From Shewanella avicenniae (lineage in GTDB: Bacteria > Pseudomonadota > Gammaproteobacteria > Enterobacterales > Shewanellaceae), in contig NZ_CP071503.1 in NCBI RefSeq assembly GCF_017354945.1, positions 4,137,683-4,201,682 of the forward strand: a stretch of DNA of 64,000 bases, read 5' to 3'. The notes beneath the pieces are model-generated. The model made no database searches, was not told the origin of the DNA, and saw only the letters and a list, made by a program, of their open reading frames with translations. Below, piece after piece: positions 41,228 through 48,082 of this stretch (position 1 is the stretch's first letter; every line of letters starts with the position of its first letter). The position numbers were made by a program, and so were the translations under genes.

Positions 41228-41677
41228 TCAATGAGATAATTTTTCGATCCAACTTTCAAGCCATTGAATTGCAGGATCTTCCGGTACTGGATCGTATTGA
41301 ACATCGATCTGCACCTTATCTGTGAATAACCTCGCTCCATGCTGTTCGAGCAGTACAGCTAATTTTTCTGGGCCTTGGCAAAATGTGTCGTAACTTGAGT
41401 CACCAATAGCGCATAAGGCGTATTGGGTTGAGCTTAAATCAACATCGGATTGCTGTAACTGTTGGTAAAAAGGTTGCAGATTATCGGGAAGATCGCCAGC
41501 GCCATGAGTAGAAGAGACCACCAGCCATAAGGCACTTGGATCTAATTCGGCCAGTTCAGGATCTAAATGGTTGGTGACGCCAATTTGCTGTTGCTCAAGT
41601 AGCGCTGTAAGTTCATCAGCAACATATTCGGCACCGCCTAAGGTGGTACCCACTAATATTTCAACTTTACTGTTCAT
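41228..41677 (-). CDS. mioC: Flavodoxin-like protein MioC
   Basis: An FMN-binding flavodoxin-family protein reported to support biotin synthase electron transfer. The 149-residue product has the FMN loop VGTTLGGAEYVADEL and SSTHGAGDLPDN, plus the CAIGDSSYDTFC block. It lies beside oriC, as in E. coli, where mioC transcription crosses the origin. Here the gene reads away from the transporter and toward oriC. Confidence 0.94.
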   Translation of the reverse strand: MNSKVEILVGTTLGGAEYVADELTALLEQQQIGVTNHLDPELAELDPSALWLVVSSTHGAGDLPDNLQPFYQQLQQSDVDLSSTQYALCAIGDSSYDTFCQGPEKLAVLLEQHGARLFTDKVQIDVQYDPVPEDPAIQWLESWIEKLSH

Positions 41678-41783
41678 GCTGTTTGGTTAAGTGTGTGAAG
41701 GGATTATTGGCTTCATGGTAATGGAATACCCGAGTGGAAATCATCATCTTTATAACGTGAATGAGCCAGCTTTTATGGCAACA

Positions 41784-41817
41784 AAAAAGGTCACAACCAT
41801 GGTTGTGACCTTTTTTT
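41784..41817 (-). terminator. Terminator of the sugar transporter gene
   Basis: AAAGGTCACAACCATGGTTG then TGACCTTT: a nearly perfect stem with A-run and T-run on both sides, 24 bp after the transporter stop. It shields mioC from upstream transcription. Confidence 0.88.
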
Positions 41818-41840
41818 AGTGCGATTTTGCTAGTGCGAAC

Positions 41841-43244
41841 TTAAGCGCCAATATCGCGCAGTTTGTTGCCAGCCATCAGATTTGACTCGATTTTCTCCAG
41901 CGTCACGCCTTTGGTTTCCGGCACAAACAGCAGTGTTACTACGATAAACATAAAGTTGAAAGCAGCATACATCCAGAAGGTTTGGGCGGTACCAATGCCA
42001 TTGAGCAGACTCAGGAATGTGGCACCCAGCACCATGTTAGACGCCCAGTTGGTGGTGGTTGAGCAGGCAATACCAAAATCACGGCCTTTCAGCGGTTGGA
42101 TTTCAGAGCAGAGTACCCAAACCATTGGCGCAGCACTCATGGCATACCCAACGATACACACCATAGATACCAACACTGCGAGATAAGAGAAGTAGGCCGG
42201 TGCATCGCCTTCCAGCACATATTTCAGCAGCAGCCCTAAACCAAACATACCGAGCCCCATTACGGTAAAACCGATCTTCAGGGCTGGCTTACGACCCCAG
42301 CTATCGGCCATTGCGATTGCAATAAAGGTGGCCAGTACAAAGGCTAAACCGATAAACGCGGTACTGAACATCTGTTCTGTTGCGGTATTAAATCCGGCGA
42401 TTTCGAAGATTTTTGGAGCGTAGTACATCAAAATGTTCATGCCGGTGAATTGCTGCATGAATTGTAAAACCATGCCCAAGAATACACTGCGGCGGAAGTT
42501 AGGATTGGCTTTAAACAGGGCAAAGCCTGATTGTTTAACCGCTAAACTGCGCATGATATCTTCGTATTCTTCATCAGCTTCACGGTCGCCGTTACGGATG
42601 TCGCGCAGGATCTTACGTGCTTCAACCAAGCGGCCTTTTGAGGCTAACCAACGTGGCGATTTTGGCATCGACATAACGGTGAAGATCAGCAGAATCGATG
42701 GCAGCATCAATACTGCGAACATTAAGCGCCAGTTGCTGACATCCAAGCCGAGCATTGAGTAGGTTTCTTGAACACTGAAAGCGGTATCGGATAAGAACGC
42801 TGCTAAAATGCCGATAGTTACCATCAACTGGTAAGTTGCAATACGGCGGCCACGTACGGATTTATCCGACATTTCTGATAGATAAAGTGGTGCAGCAAAT
42901 GATGCAATACCGATTGAGAAGCCTTGGACTATGCGGAATACATACATCACCACAATGTCTGGTGCGAGCGCACAGCCCAGAGTCCCCACTCCGAACATAA
43001 TCCCGCCGACTAACAGACTGTTTTTACGTCCTAGCGCTGCCGATAACCAGCCATTCGAGATGGCGCCTATGGTAGCACCGAGCATCATGGTGCTTACAAC
43101 CCACTCTTGTTCATGAATGCTGATGTTCCATTCATTTACAATAAAGGGCAGTGCACCTGAAATAATGCCAATATCTAACCCAAACAGCAGCCCGGCGATG
43201 GACGCTGCAAAGGTAACCAACTTGCTACTGTTACTGTTTGCCAT
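41841..43244 (-). CDS. MFS sugar/proton symporter (GalP/XylE/AraE type)
   Basis: A 467-residue inner-membrane transporter of the major facilitator sugar-porter family with 12 membrane helices. Signatures: FGLDIGIISGALPFI in helix 1, LGRKNS after helix 2, SPRWLASKGR in the central loop, QQFTGMNILMYYAP in helix 7 and VPETKGVTLEKIE at the C-terminus. The QQxTGxN motif binds sugar in XylE. Galactose, arabinose, xylose or glucose are all possible. It is the last chromosomal gene before the island. Confidence 0.92.
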   Translation of the reverse strand: MANSNSSKLVTFAASIAGLLFGLDIGIISGALPFIVNEWNISIHEQEWVVSTMMLGATIGAISNGWLSAALGRKNSLLVGGIMFGVGTLGCALAPDIVVMYVFRIVQGFSIGIASFAAPLYLSEMSDKSVRGRRIATYQLMVTIGILAAFLSDTAFSVQETYSMLGLDVSNWRLMFAVLMLPSILLIFTVMSMPKSPRWLASKGRLVEARKILRDIRNGDREADEEYEDIMRSLAVKQSGFALFKANPNFRRSVFLGMVLQFMQQFTGMNILMYYAPKIFEIAGFNTATEQMFSTAFIGLAFVLATFIAIAMADSWGRKPALKIGFTVMGLGMFGLGLLLKYVLEGDAPAYFSYLAVLVSMVCIVGYAMSAAPMVWVLCSEIQPLKGRDFGIACSTTTNWASNMVLGATFLSLLNGIGTAQTFWMYAAFNFMFIVVTLLFVPETKGVTLEKIESNLMAGNKLRDIGA

Positions 43245-43469
43245 GATGGTTTATCTCATATTGTAATATAATAATAGAATTTTAACTGATGCCGAATTTA
43301 TCAGAAAATATCCCTGAGTAATGAGAGGTATTTGACAAACTAGAAAGAAAATTTCAGCTTATTGAGGAAAAACTGACGGGATGATGCGGTTAAGTCGTTA
43401 TATTAGTACATTATAAAAATAGGATGACAGCGAAGGCACATCAAGCAGATGCACCTTTGCTGAGAGCGC

Positions 43470-43487
43470 TTACTTACCAATACAGAA
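43470..43487. repeat. Distal attachment site of the island
   Basis: TTACTTACCAATACAGAA, the reverse complement of TTCTGTATTGGTAAGTAA. It equals the mnmE end at 59760-59777 except for one base (A for C). Confidence 0.88.
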
Positions 43488-43525
43488 AGTGAAGTTTCCC
43501 ATAATAGCTGGCCTCGCGCGACGTC

Positions 43526-43545
43526 TTGGGGACCGATTGGGGACC
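43526..43545. repeat. Two TTGGGGACC repeats near the distal end, likely integrase arm sites
   Basis: TTGGGGACC occurs at 43526-43534 and 43537-43545, an 11-bp period (one helical turn). The same pair, same period and same orientation recurs at 59631-59650 near the other end. Confidence 0.65.
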
Positions 43546-43569
43546 AAATTGCAATTTATGGTCAAATTC

Positions 43570-43580
43570 TTACTTCCCAA
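43570..43580. repeat. Partial copy of the attachment core
   Basis: TTACTTCCCAA is identical to the first 11 bases of the mnmE-side core (59760-59770), 100 bp inside the distal att site. It may be a remnant of an older att site or chance. Confidence 0.4.
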
Positions 43581-43634
43581 GATGACTTCCATCATAGATC
43601 AGGATGGGAAAAGTGGGAATGGTGAGAAACAGGA

Positions 43635-44492
43635 TCAGCTTTCACCTTCTTTCTTCTCAGCAACGATAAACAAGAGTGGTTTTCCACTCTCTAGCAGGTA
43701 AGGTGCGGTGATCGTCTGTTTACCAAAGTGAATGTTGCCTTTTGCTATATAGATGAAGATCCAATCGGGCAACTTACTACTAATAGCAGCATAAAGTGCA
43801 TCAGAAGGGATGTCACTATTCTTGCCTGGCGAAACTCTAAACCTCTGGTAGTAGACGTGATGGTTGGATTCAAATGCATAACTTTCCTGTCCATCGTTGA
43901 CGAAAGACGGTGACATCGTTCTTCTCGGTTCGAAAACTTCAGCGGTGATGTAGCATAGGTCCTGGTTTGTCATACCAGCTTGGTATTTTGGACATTGGTA
44001 GTCTGCACTATGGAAGTAGAACTCTACCTTTTGTTCTGAATTGCCATTCGTGCGCTCATAGTGAATAGATTGTTCTTGAAGCACGGTTTCGATGGCTTCG
44101 TTGAAGTGGTAGAGCAACTTTTGCTGTGCGTCTCGAGTGGATGTCGCTTCTTGTATAGGCATCCAAGCAATAATGCTGTTTCGCGAAGCGGTATCAGGCT
44201 GCTCCAGTAATGACGTTAGCAAACCAAGGCCCAGTCCTTCACTTAACTCAAGTCCCACACCTACTGAAGACGTGAACAATAATGTATTTCCTGCGGCAGC
44301 TTTCGCGAGCTTAAATGCTTCAAAGTCTCTCATTGGAATGACTTTGTCTTCTGTTTGGTAGAGCCCACCTGCATGAGCAATGTTATGAGCACGGCTGTGG
44401 CTGTTGTCATATTGGATAGGCGTTGATGTAGAGGCACATCCAGTGAGCAAAATTAGTAACGATAACTGAGTTAACCTAGCCTTCGGTTTCAT
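43635..44492 (-). CDS. Predicted lipoprotein of unknown function
   Basis: I do not recognise the family. The 285-residue product starts with a lipoprotein signal (MKPKARLTQLSLLILLTGC, lipobox LTGC), so it should be anchored to a membrane facing the periplasm; Ala/Ser after the Cys favours the outer membrane. The rest is soluble, with two cysteines (YQCPKYQ, DLCYITAEV) that could form a disulfide. Start ATG at 44492 has AAGGA upstream; a TTG six codons earlier is less likely. It is the outermost island gene on this side. Confidence 0.7.
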   Translation of the reverse strand: MKPKARLTQLSLLILLTGCASTSTPIQYDNSHSRAHNIAHAGGLYQTEDKVIPMRDFEAFKLAKAAAGNTLLFTSSVGVGLELSEGLGLGLLTSLLEQPDTASRNSIIAWMPIQEATSTRDAQQKLLYHFNEAIETVLQEQSIHYERTNGNSEQKVEFYFHSADYQCPKYQAGMTNQDLCYITAEVFEPRRTMSPSFVNDGQESYAFESNHHVYYQRFRVSPGKNSDIPSDALYAAISSKLPDWIFIYIAKGNIHFGKQTITAPYLLESGKPLLFIVAEKKEGES

Positions 44493-44695
44493 GAGGAATT
44501 TCCTTTTCAAAACAATCTGATTTTGCAGTTATTTATCGGTTGATCACCAAGTTGACTCATTGTGGATAAGCAGGAGATATCTTTTGATCAATAAACTCAT
44601 CAGTTATTGTTCGGGGGCTTTTGCTATGGATCGTGGATCATTTTGTATTTACGATCCTTTCCTGTAGGGACGAGTGTGATCATCACCTACTCAGA

Positions 44696-45079
44696 TCAAT
44701 CATTCTTCCAGCCATAAGCATTACCTGCGATATCAAAGTGCCTGTTCTTCATCAACAAACCAGTGCTTGGGTTGATGAGGCGAGGCGTTCGCTTAACGCA
44801 AGACGAGTCATTGAGCGGAATGTTCTGTTGGTGCAAATGCCAGACATGAATGAAGAAATAGGTGAGGGCGGCGGCAGTGGCGAATAGCCAGTTTATATAA
44901 AAGAGTACAAACCAAAATAACAACGCGATGTACTTATTTTTGTGGATAACAACCAAAGGCTTATGTAGCCAAATAACGCTTGGGATGGCCATCAACATCA
45001 CTCCCCAGCTCTGATATACAGTCACTAACGCACCAAGACAAAAAACGCAAAATAGTGCGAACTTTTTTAGTGTTTTCAT
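44696..45079 (-). CDS. Small multi-pass membrane protein of unknown function
   Basis: A 127-residue product with about three hydrophobic segments (FALFCVFCLGALVTVY; WGVMLMAIPSVIWL; YIALLFWFVLFYINWLFATAAALTYFFI) and a polar tail. Start ATG 45079 follows GGAG by six bases. A CTTAG-N5-CTAAG palindrome (45098-45112) stands 19 bp before the start, and another (45132-45146) a little further up, in the region shared with the divergent XRE gene. Function unknown; no homologue comes to mind. Confidence 0.65.
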   Translation of the reverse strand: MKTLKKFALFCVFCLGALVTVYQSWGVMLMAIPSVIWLHKPLVVIHKNKYIALLFWFVLFYINWLFATAAALTYFFIHVWHLHQQNIPLNDSSCVKRTPRLINPSTGLLMKNRHFDIAGNAYGWKND

Positions 45080-45097
45080 CTTAGTCTCCATTTTGTG

Positions 45098-45112
45098 CTT
45101 AGTTTTCCTAAG
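45098..45112. promoter_or_regulatory. CTTAG-N5-CTAAG operator candidate 1
   Basis: CTTAGTTTTCCTAAG, an inverted repeat with 5-bp arms, in the divergent promoter region of the membrane protein and the XRE regulator. Confidence 0.65.
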
Positions 45113-45131
45113 TATACAGGTATAATTAAAA

Positions 45132-45146
45132 CTTAGAAAATCTAAG
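45132..45146. promoter_or_regulatory. CTTAG-N5-CTAAG operator candidate 2
   Basis: CTTAGAAAATCTAAG, 34 bp from copy 1 and 27 bp before the XRE start codon. Probably autoregulatory. Confidence 0.65.
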
Positions 45147-45172
45147 CATCGTAGGTTGATGATGATTCTCAC

Positions 45173-45499
45173 TTGTCTAAAACAAATCCATTTCCACAGC
45201 GCCTTAAACAGGCAAGAAATCGCGTTGGTATCAGCCAGAGGGAGCTTGGTATCCGTTTGGGTATGGACCCAAGTTCAGCGAGTGGCCGTATGAATCATTA
45301 TGAAAAAGGGCGTCATATGCCCGATATCGGTACGCTACAAAAGCTTGCTCAGGAGCTTGGTGTGCCTGTTGCATTTTTCTTTTCAGATTCCGACAGCTCA
45401 GCGGAACTGGCATGTTTGATTGAAAAGCTCAGTGAAACTAAAAAGCAGGCGCTTATTGAGCAGATCAGGCAGGAGCTCGATAAGATCGACCAGTCATAA
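45173..45499 (+). CDS. XRE-family transcriptional regulator
   Basis: A 108-residue Cro/CI-type DNA-binding protein. The HTH spans about residues 8-65 (FPQRLKQARNRVGISQRELGIRLGM...YEKGRHMPDIGTLQKLAQELGVPVAFFF), followed by a short helical tail that may dimerise. Start is TTG at 45173; nearby ATGs are out of frame. The three CTTAG-N5-CTAAG palindromes around it (45098, 45132, 45625) are its likely operators. It would control itself, the divergent membrane protein and the small peptide gene facing it. Confidence 0.85.
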   Translation: MSKTNPFPQRLKQARNRVGISQRELGIRLGMDPSSASGRMNHYEKGRHMPDIGTLQKLAQELGVPVAFFFSDSDSSAELACLIEKLSETKKQALIEQIRQELDKIDQS

Positions 45500-45501
45500 A
45501 G

Positions 45502-45588
45502 CTATCGCTGTCGTCCTGAATACCAAAATACCCCACCGACTGCGGCGACTGTCAGTAATAAACCTCCCAGCCAAATCCAAAGTTCCAT
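45502..45588 (-). CDS. 28-residue predicted membrane peptide
   Basis: A short ORF with a very strong ribosome site: AGGAGGTG stands four bases before the ATG at 45588. It encodes MELWIWLGGLLLTVAAVGGV and then FWYSGRQR: one hydrophobic helix with a basic tail. Its stop lies 2 bp from the stop of the convergent XRE gene. A CTTAG-N5-CTAAG palindrome lies 37 bp upstream of the start (45625-45639). It resembles small single-pass regulators or type I toxin-like peptides in size only; function unknown. Confidence 0.6.
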   Translation of the reverse strand: MELWIWLGGLLLTVAAVGGVFWYSGRQR

Positions 45589-45624
45589 ATTCACCTCCTG
45601 TAAGTATCTTCTATCTCTATTTAG

Positions 45625-45639
45625 CTTAGCTTTCCTAAG
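45625..45639. promoter_or_regulatory. CTTAG-N5-CTAAG operator candidate 3
   Basis: CTTAGCTTTCCTAAG, 37 bp upstream of the small peptide gene on the minus strand and overlapping the 3' end of the next gene upstream. Confidence 0.65.
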
Positions 45640-46336
45640 CATGAATTTCATCGAAAGCATGCGTTACCTGAGAAAAAACCGTCACAACCAATTTGTGCTC
45701 CGCTAAGGATGCAATTTGAAAGTAAAGATTGCCTGTAGGGTTGGCCCAAATTTCATGTTGCTCGCTTCCGTAACGGAGTAGCTTTTGGAAACGTGTTCTT
45801 GATGACAAAGCCTGTCTTTCTAGATTTGGATGGGAGAGTTGCTTCTGTAAGCTGTGCCACGGATTACGAATATCACCTTGCTTGTGTCTTTGTTGATAGC
45901 GTTGCATTGCATGGTTACTGATGGCGATGGTGCCAAGCTTTGCAACCTCAAACGTCGGATAGGGTGAAGCATAAGGTGTAATAATGTCTTTTGTTTCTGG
46001 ATGAGTGATATCAACAATCTCGTCAGAATAAAGTTTGATACCGGATAGACGGTTGGACAGAAACAGTGCGGCTGCTTTGAGAGCTTCATTTTTGGCCGCT
46101 AAAATGGTTTCTTTGGTTAGGCTGAGTGCGAGACCTTTACCGCTGTTTGGTAAGCGCCCGAATACCTGTTTGTCGAGAATTAAGAACCTTGCCGCCGTTA
46201 ACTCCGCGATAGCGCACCGGAACTCACTTTGAGCAATTTGAACCGTAACGATACCGTGATTGTTCAACCCCGCGAACCAAGCGATATCGACGCTTGCAGC
46301 ATTGATTTTTTCAACCTGAACTTTCAATCTCATCAC
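45635..46336 (-). CDS. Unrecognised island protein, possible nuclease-like C-terminal domain
   Basis: A 233-residue soluble protein that I cannot place. The N-terminal half is beta-rich (VDIAWFAGLNNHGIVTVQIA; LTAARFLILDKQVFGRLPNSGKGLALSLT). The C-terminal half contains ISNHAMQRYQQRH and ends with strands FQIASLAEHKLVVTVFSQV. A His-Ala-x-x-Arg-x-x-x-Arg start followed by strands recalls BrnT/DUF4258-like RNase folds, but the match is by eye only. Start GTG 46336 (or ATG 46333) has AGGAG eight bases upstream. Confidence 0.6.
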   Translation of the reverse strand: MMRLKVQVEKINAASVDIAWFAGLNNHGIVTVQIAQSEFRCAIAELTAARFLILDKQVFGRLPNSGKGLALSLTKETILAAKNEALKAAALFLSNRLSGIKLYSDEIVDITHPETKDIITPYASPYPTFEVAKLGTIAISNHAMQRYQQRHKQGDIRNPWHSLQKQLSHPNLERQALSSRTRFQKLLRYGSEQHEIWANPTGNLYFQIASLAEHKLVVTVFSQVTHAFDEIHA

Positions 46337-46440
46337 AGCATTTTCTCCTCACTTTACTACCAGCGTATCATTGATTTTGAAAATGCAAACTGTGGGTAGA
46401 AGCTTCATTTCACGGCATGAAGCTTCCTGATTGGATAGAA

Positions 46441-46950
46441 CTAATTTTGCAGTTTTTTTATCGCTCGCATCGTTTTTCTCACCTGACTAGACAGTTCTCT
46501 TATAGGCTTCACACGCTGTTCCAGCTGGTTGAGTTGGTCTAGCAAATGCAAATACAGCGAGATCTCCCAGGGCATTGCGTTTGAAAAACGACGTAACACC
46601 CCATTTGAAACTTCTTGGGTTTCAAGCTCTGGATACCAGCCTCCACGAGCGATCACGCGGTGCCACTTGATTTTAGGTAAGCGCTGTTCACTCGTAACAA
46701 TGAACTCATAGCGAAATGGGTACTCGACGTTGTACTCTTTTGACAAGGCTTTCTTTAGTTTATCCATTTGTTTCTTCAGTTCTTTTGCTGCTGCCATTAA
46801 GTGCTTTGACTCTGTCGAAACGAAATCAGATAAACCATCGATTCTTTCTGGCAAAGGAACTGGCTCAGGCAGCTTCAACTTGAGATTACTTAACTCAATG
46901 TCCTTGCTTAGTTGTGCGATGCCGACGTTGGGCGTGGTTTTCTTAGTCAT
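46441..46950 (-). CDS. Second gene of the MobI-like unit, function unknown
   Basis: A 169-residue helical protein with a charged heptad-like segment (KHLMAAAKELKKQMDKLKKAL) and a C-terminal helix bundle (LYLHLLDQLNQLEQRVKPIRELSSQVRKTMRAIKKLQ). The start ATG 46950 overlaps the stop of the upstream gene (ATGACTAA), so the two are translationally coupled and probably act together. An in-frame extension upstream overlaps that gene and is not credible. No known domain recognised. Confidence 0.65.
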   Translation of the reverse strand: MTKKTTPNVGIAQLSKDIELSNLKLKLPEPVPLPERIDGLSDFVSTESKHLMAAAKELKKQMDKLKKALSKEYNVEYPFRYEFIVTSEQRLPKIKWHRVIARGGWYPELETQEVSNGVLRRFSNAMPWEISLYLHLLDQLNQLEQRVKPIRELSSQVRKTMRAIKKLQN

Positions 46951-47521
46951 AGTGCTTCTCCATTTTTTGAAAGTGTTCACGAAGCTTGTGAAGTCGTTTT
47001 GTACAGATTTGCGCTTTTTGTTTGATGGTGAGGATTTCATGCCGCACTTCACGGATCAGTGCGAAGGCATCTTCTGTGTACTCAATAAGATCGGATTCCC
47101 ATTCATCGTTGGCTTTTGAAAATCGCCCCGGTGGGTAACGAAAGCCTTTGCCTTTGGCTAAATGCTTTGAGCGAACGCGTTGTTCTTTGTTGTTTCGCTG
47201 AGACATTTGGTTAGCACTGAGGTACCAGTTGTAGTACCAAGCCGCTTCAAAGCGATGGTTGCGAATCCGAACCCGACAGCCGTAGCGGCCAGGTGAGGTT
47301 TCCTTATGTGTTCGATGGATTCGCCAAAACTGGTTAGCGTAGCAACTGGCTAAAAACTCAAGCAGGTAGGGCTCCTGCATTGCAAAGTTCTCGATATCAT
47401 TAAGGGCTTTTAGCGATTGTGATAGCGCGAGTTCAAAGCACTCTTGTTCACTTTCGGGGTGTCGCTGCTGGGCTCGTTGATGCCATTGATAGGCGGCGGA
47501 ATGTTCATTTAATACAGTCAT
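46943..47521 (-). CDS. MobI-like mobilisation protein (tentative)
   Basis: A 192-residue, basic, helical protein. The middle part (RYGCRVRIRNHRFEAAWYYNWY, then SKHLAKGKGFRYPPGRFSKAN...WESDLIEYTEDAFALIREVRHEI) resembles, from memory, the MobI proteins that act at oriT of SXT/R391 and IncC elements. Start ATG 47521 follows AAGGAG by five bases. The 560-bp region upstream is non-coding and full of short repeats, as expected for an oriT next to mobI. The family assignment is by eye and could be wrong. Confidence 0.5.
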   Translation of the reverse strand: MTVLNEHSAAYQWHQRAQQRHPESEQECFELALSQSLKALNDIENFAMQEPYLLEFLASCYANQFWRIHRTHKETSPGRYGCRVRIRNHRFEAAWYYNWYLSANQMSQRNNKEQRVRSKHLAKGKGFRYPPGRFSKANDEWESDLIEYTEDAFALIREVRHEILTIKQKAQICTKRLHKLREHFQKMEKHYD

Positions 47522-47868
47522 ATTGGCTCCTTGTTTGTTTTGCTCAAGGTAGCGCAAACGTACTGTTATTTACGCATCTGTAATTGCCCTTTTGGGGTGC
47601 GTAATTTTCCTCGTGTCCCACCGCTCATTGGCAAGCATGACATCGATTCCTCTCCTGGGACCTATCCTTGTGCTTTCCAGATACCTATCTTTGTGGGACG
47701 TTGCCACGGATTATTTTCGTTGCTTTATTGTTTTGGCGGGGATGTAGGGCGTTGTACTCCAATCATTGTGGGACCTGAGTGTCGATTATTTCTTTTGATG
47801 GGATTGTGACGGAAATTTCTTGATGATTGTGGGATTTGAGCAGTTTGAATCGCTTGAGGGCTGATGAA

Positions 47869-47884
47869 CTTTCACATGTGAAAG
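47869..47884. promoter_or_regulatory. Palindrome CTTTCACATGTGAAAG
   Basis: A perfect 16-bp palindrome in the region upstream of the MobI-like gene. The same core, with T for A, forms the centre of a longer palindrome at 55840-55861. Confidence 0.6.
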
Positions 47885-48029
47885 CCCATGGGGCAGCACG
47901 CGGTGGGCTGTGAGCAAGAGCGCTTTTGGGTTGCTTTTCGATGTGCTAGTTGTATGTGAGATAGCCAGTTGAAATCTCAAAGTGGTTTTTCGATGGTGTT
48001 TTGGCAGGATAAATGCAGACCTGAGAACG

Positions 48030-48057
48030 ATGGTACCGATATTGATGTCGGTACCAT
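48030..48057. repeat. 28-bp palindromic repeat downstream of rhuM
   Basis: ATGGTACCGA and TCGGTACCAT arms around ATATTGATG-like centre. 22 of 28 bases match the copy at 49239-49266 on the other side of rhuM in the same orientation. Confidence 0.6.
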
Positions 48058-48082
48058 GGCTGGTTCAACTGAGTTAGTCGCG

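Larger units (their letters stand above)
47522..48082. other. Repeat-rich non-coding region upstream of the MobI-like gene, candidate oriT or control region
   Basis: No plausible gene. The motif GTGGGAC/T recurs: 47615-47621 (inverse), 47693-47699, 47768-47774, 47829-47835, with a partial copy at 47656. ACCTATC(C/T)TTGTG is repeated at 47660-47672 and 47683-47695. ATTGTGGGACCTGAG (47765-47779) recurs as ATTGTGGGATTTGAG (47826-47840). The palindrome CTTTCACATGTGAAAG lies at 47869-47884. Together these look like protein-binding iterons. Confidence 0.6.

Noticed and set aside
47531..47809. Plus-strand ORF of 92 codons upstream of the MobI-like gene
   Set aside because: Composition is unlike a protein, it runs across the direct repeats, and it has no ribosome site.
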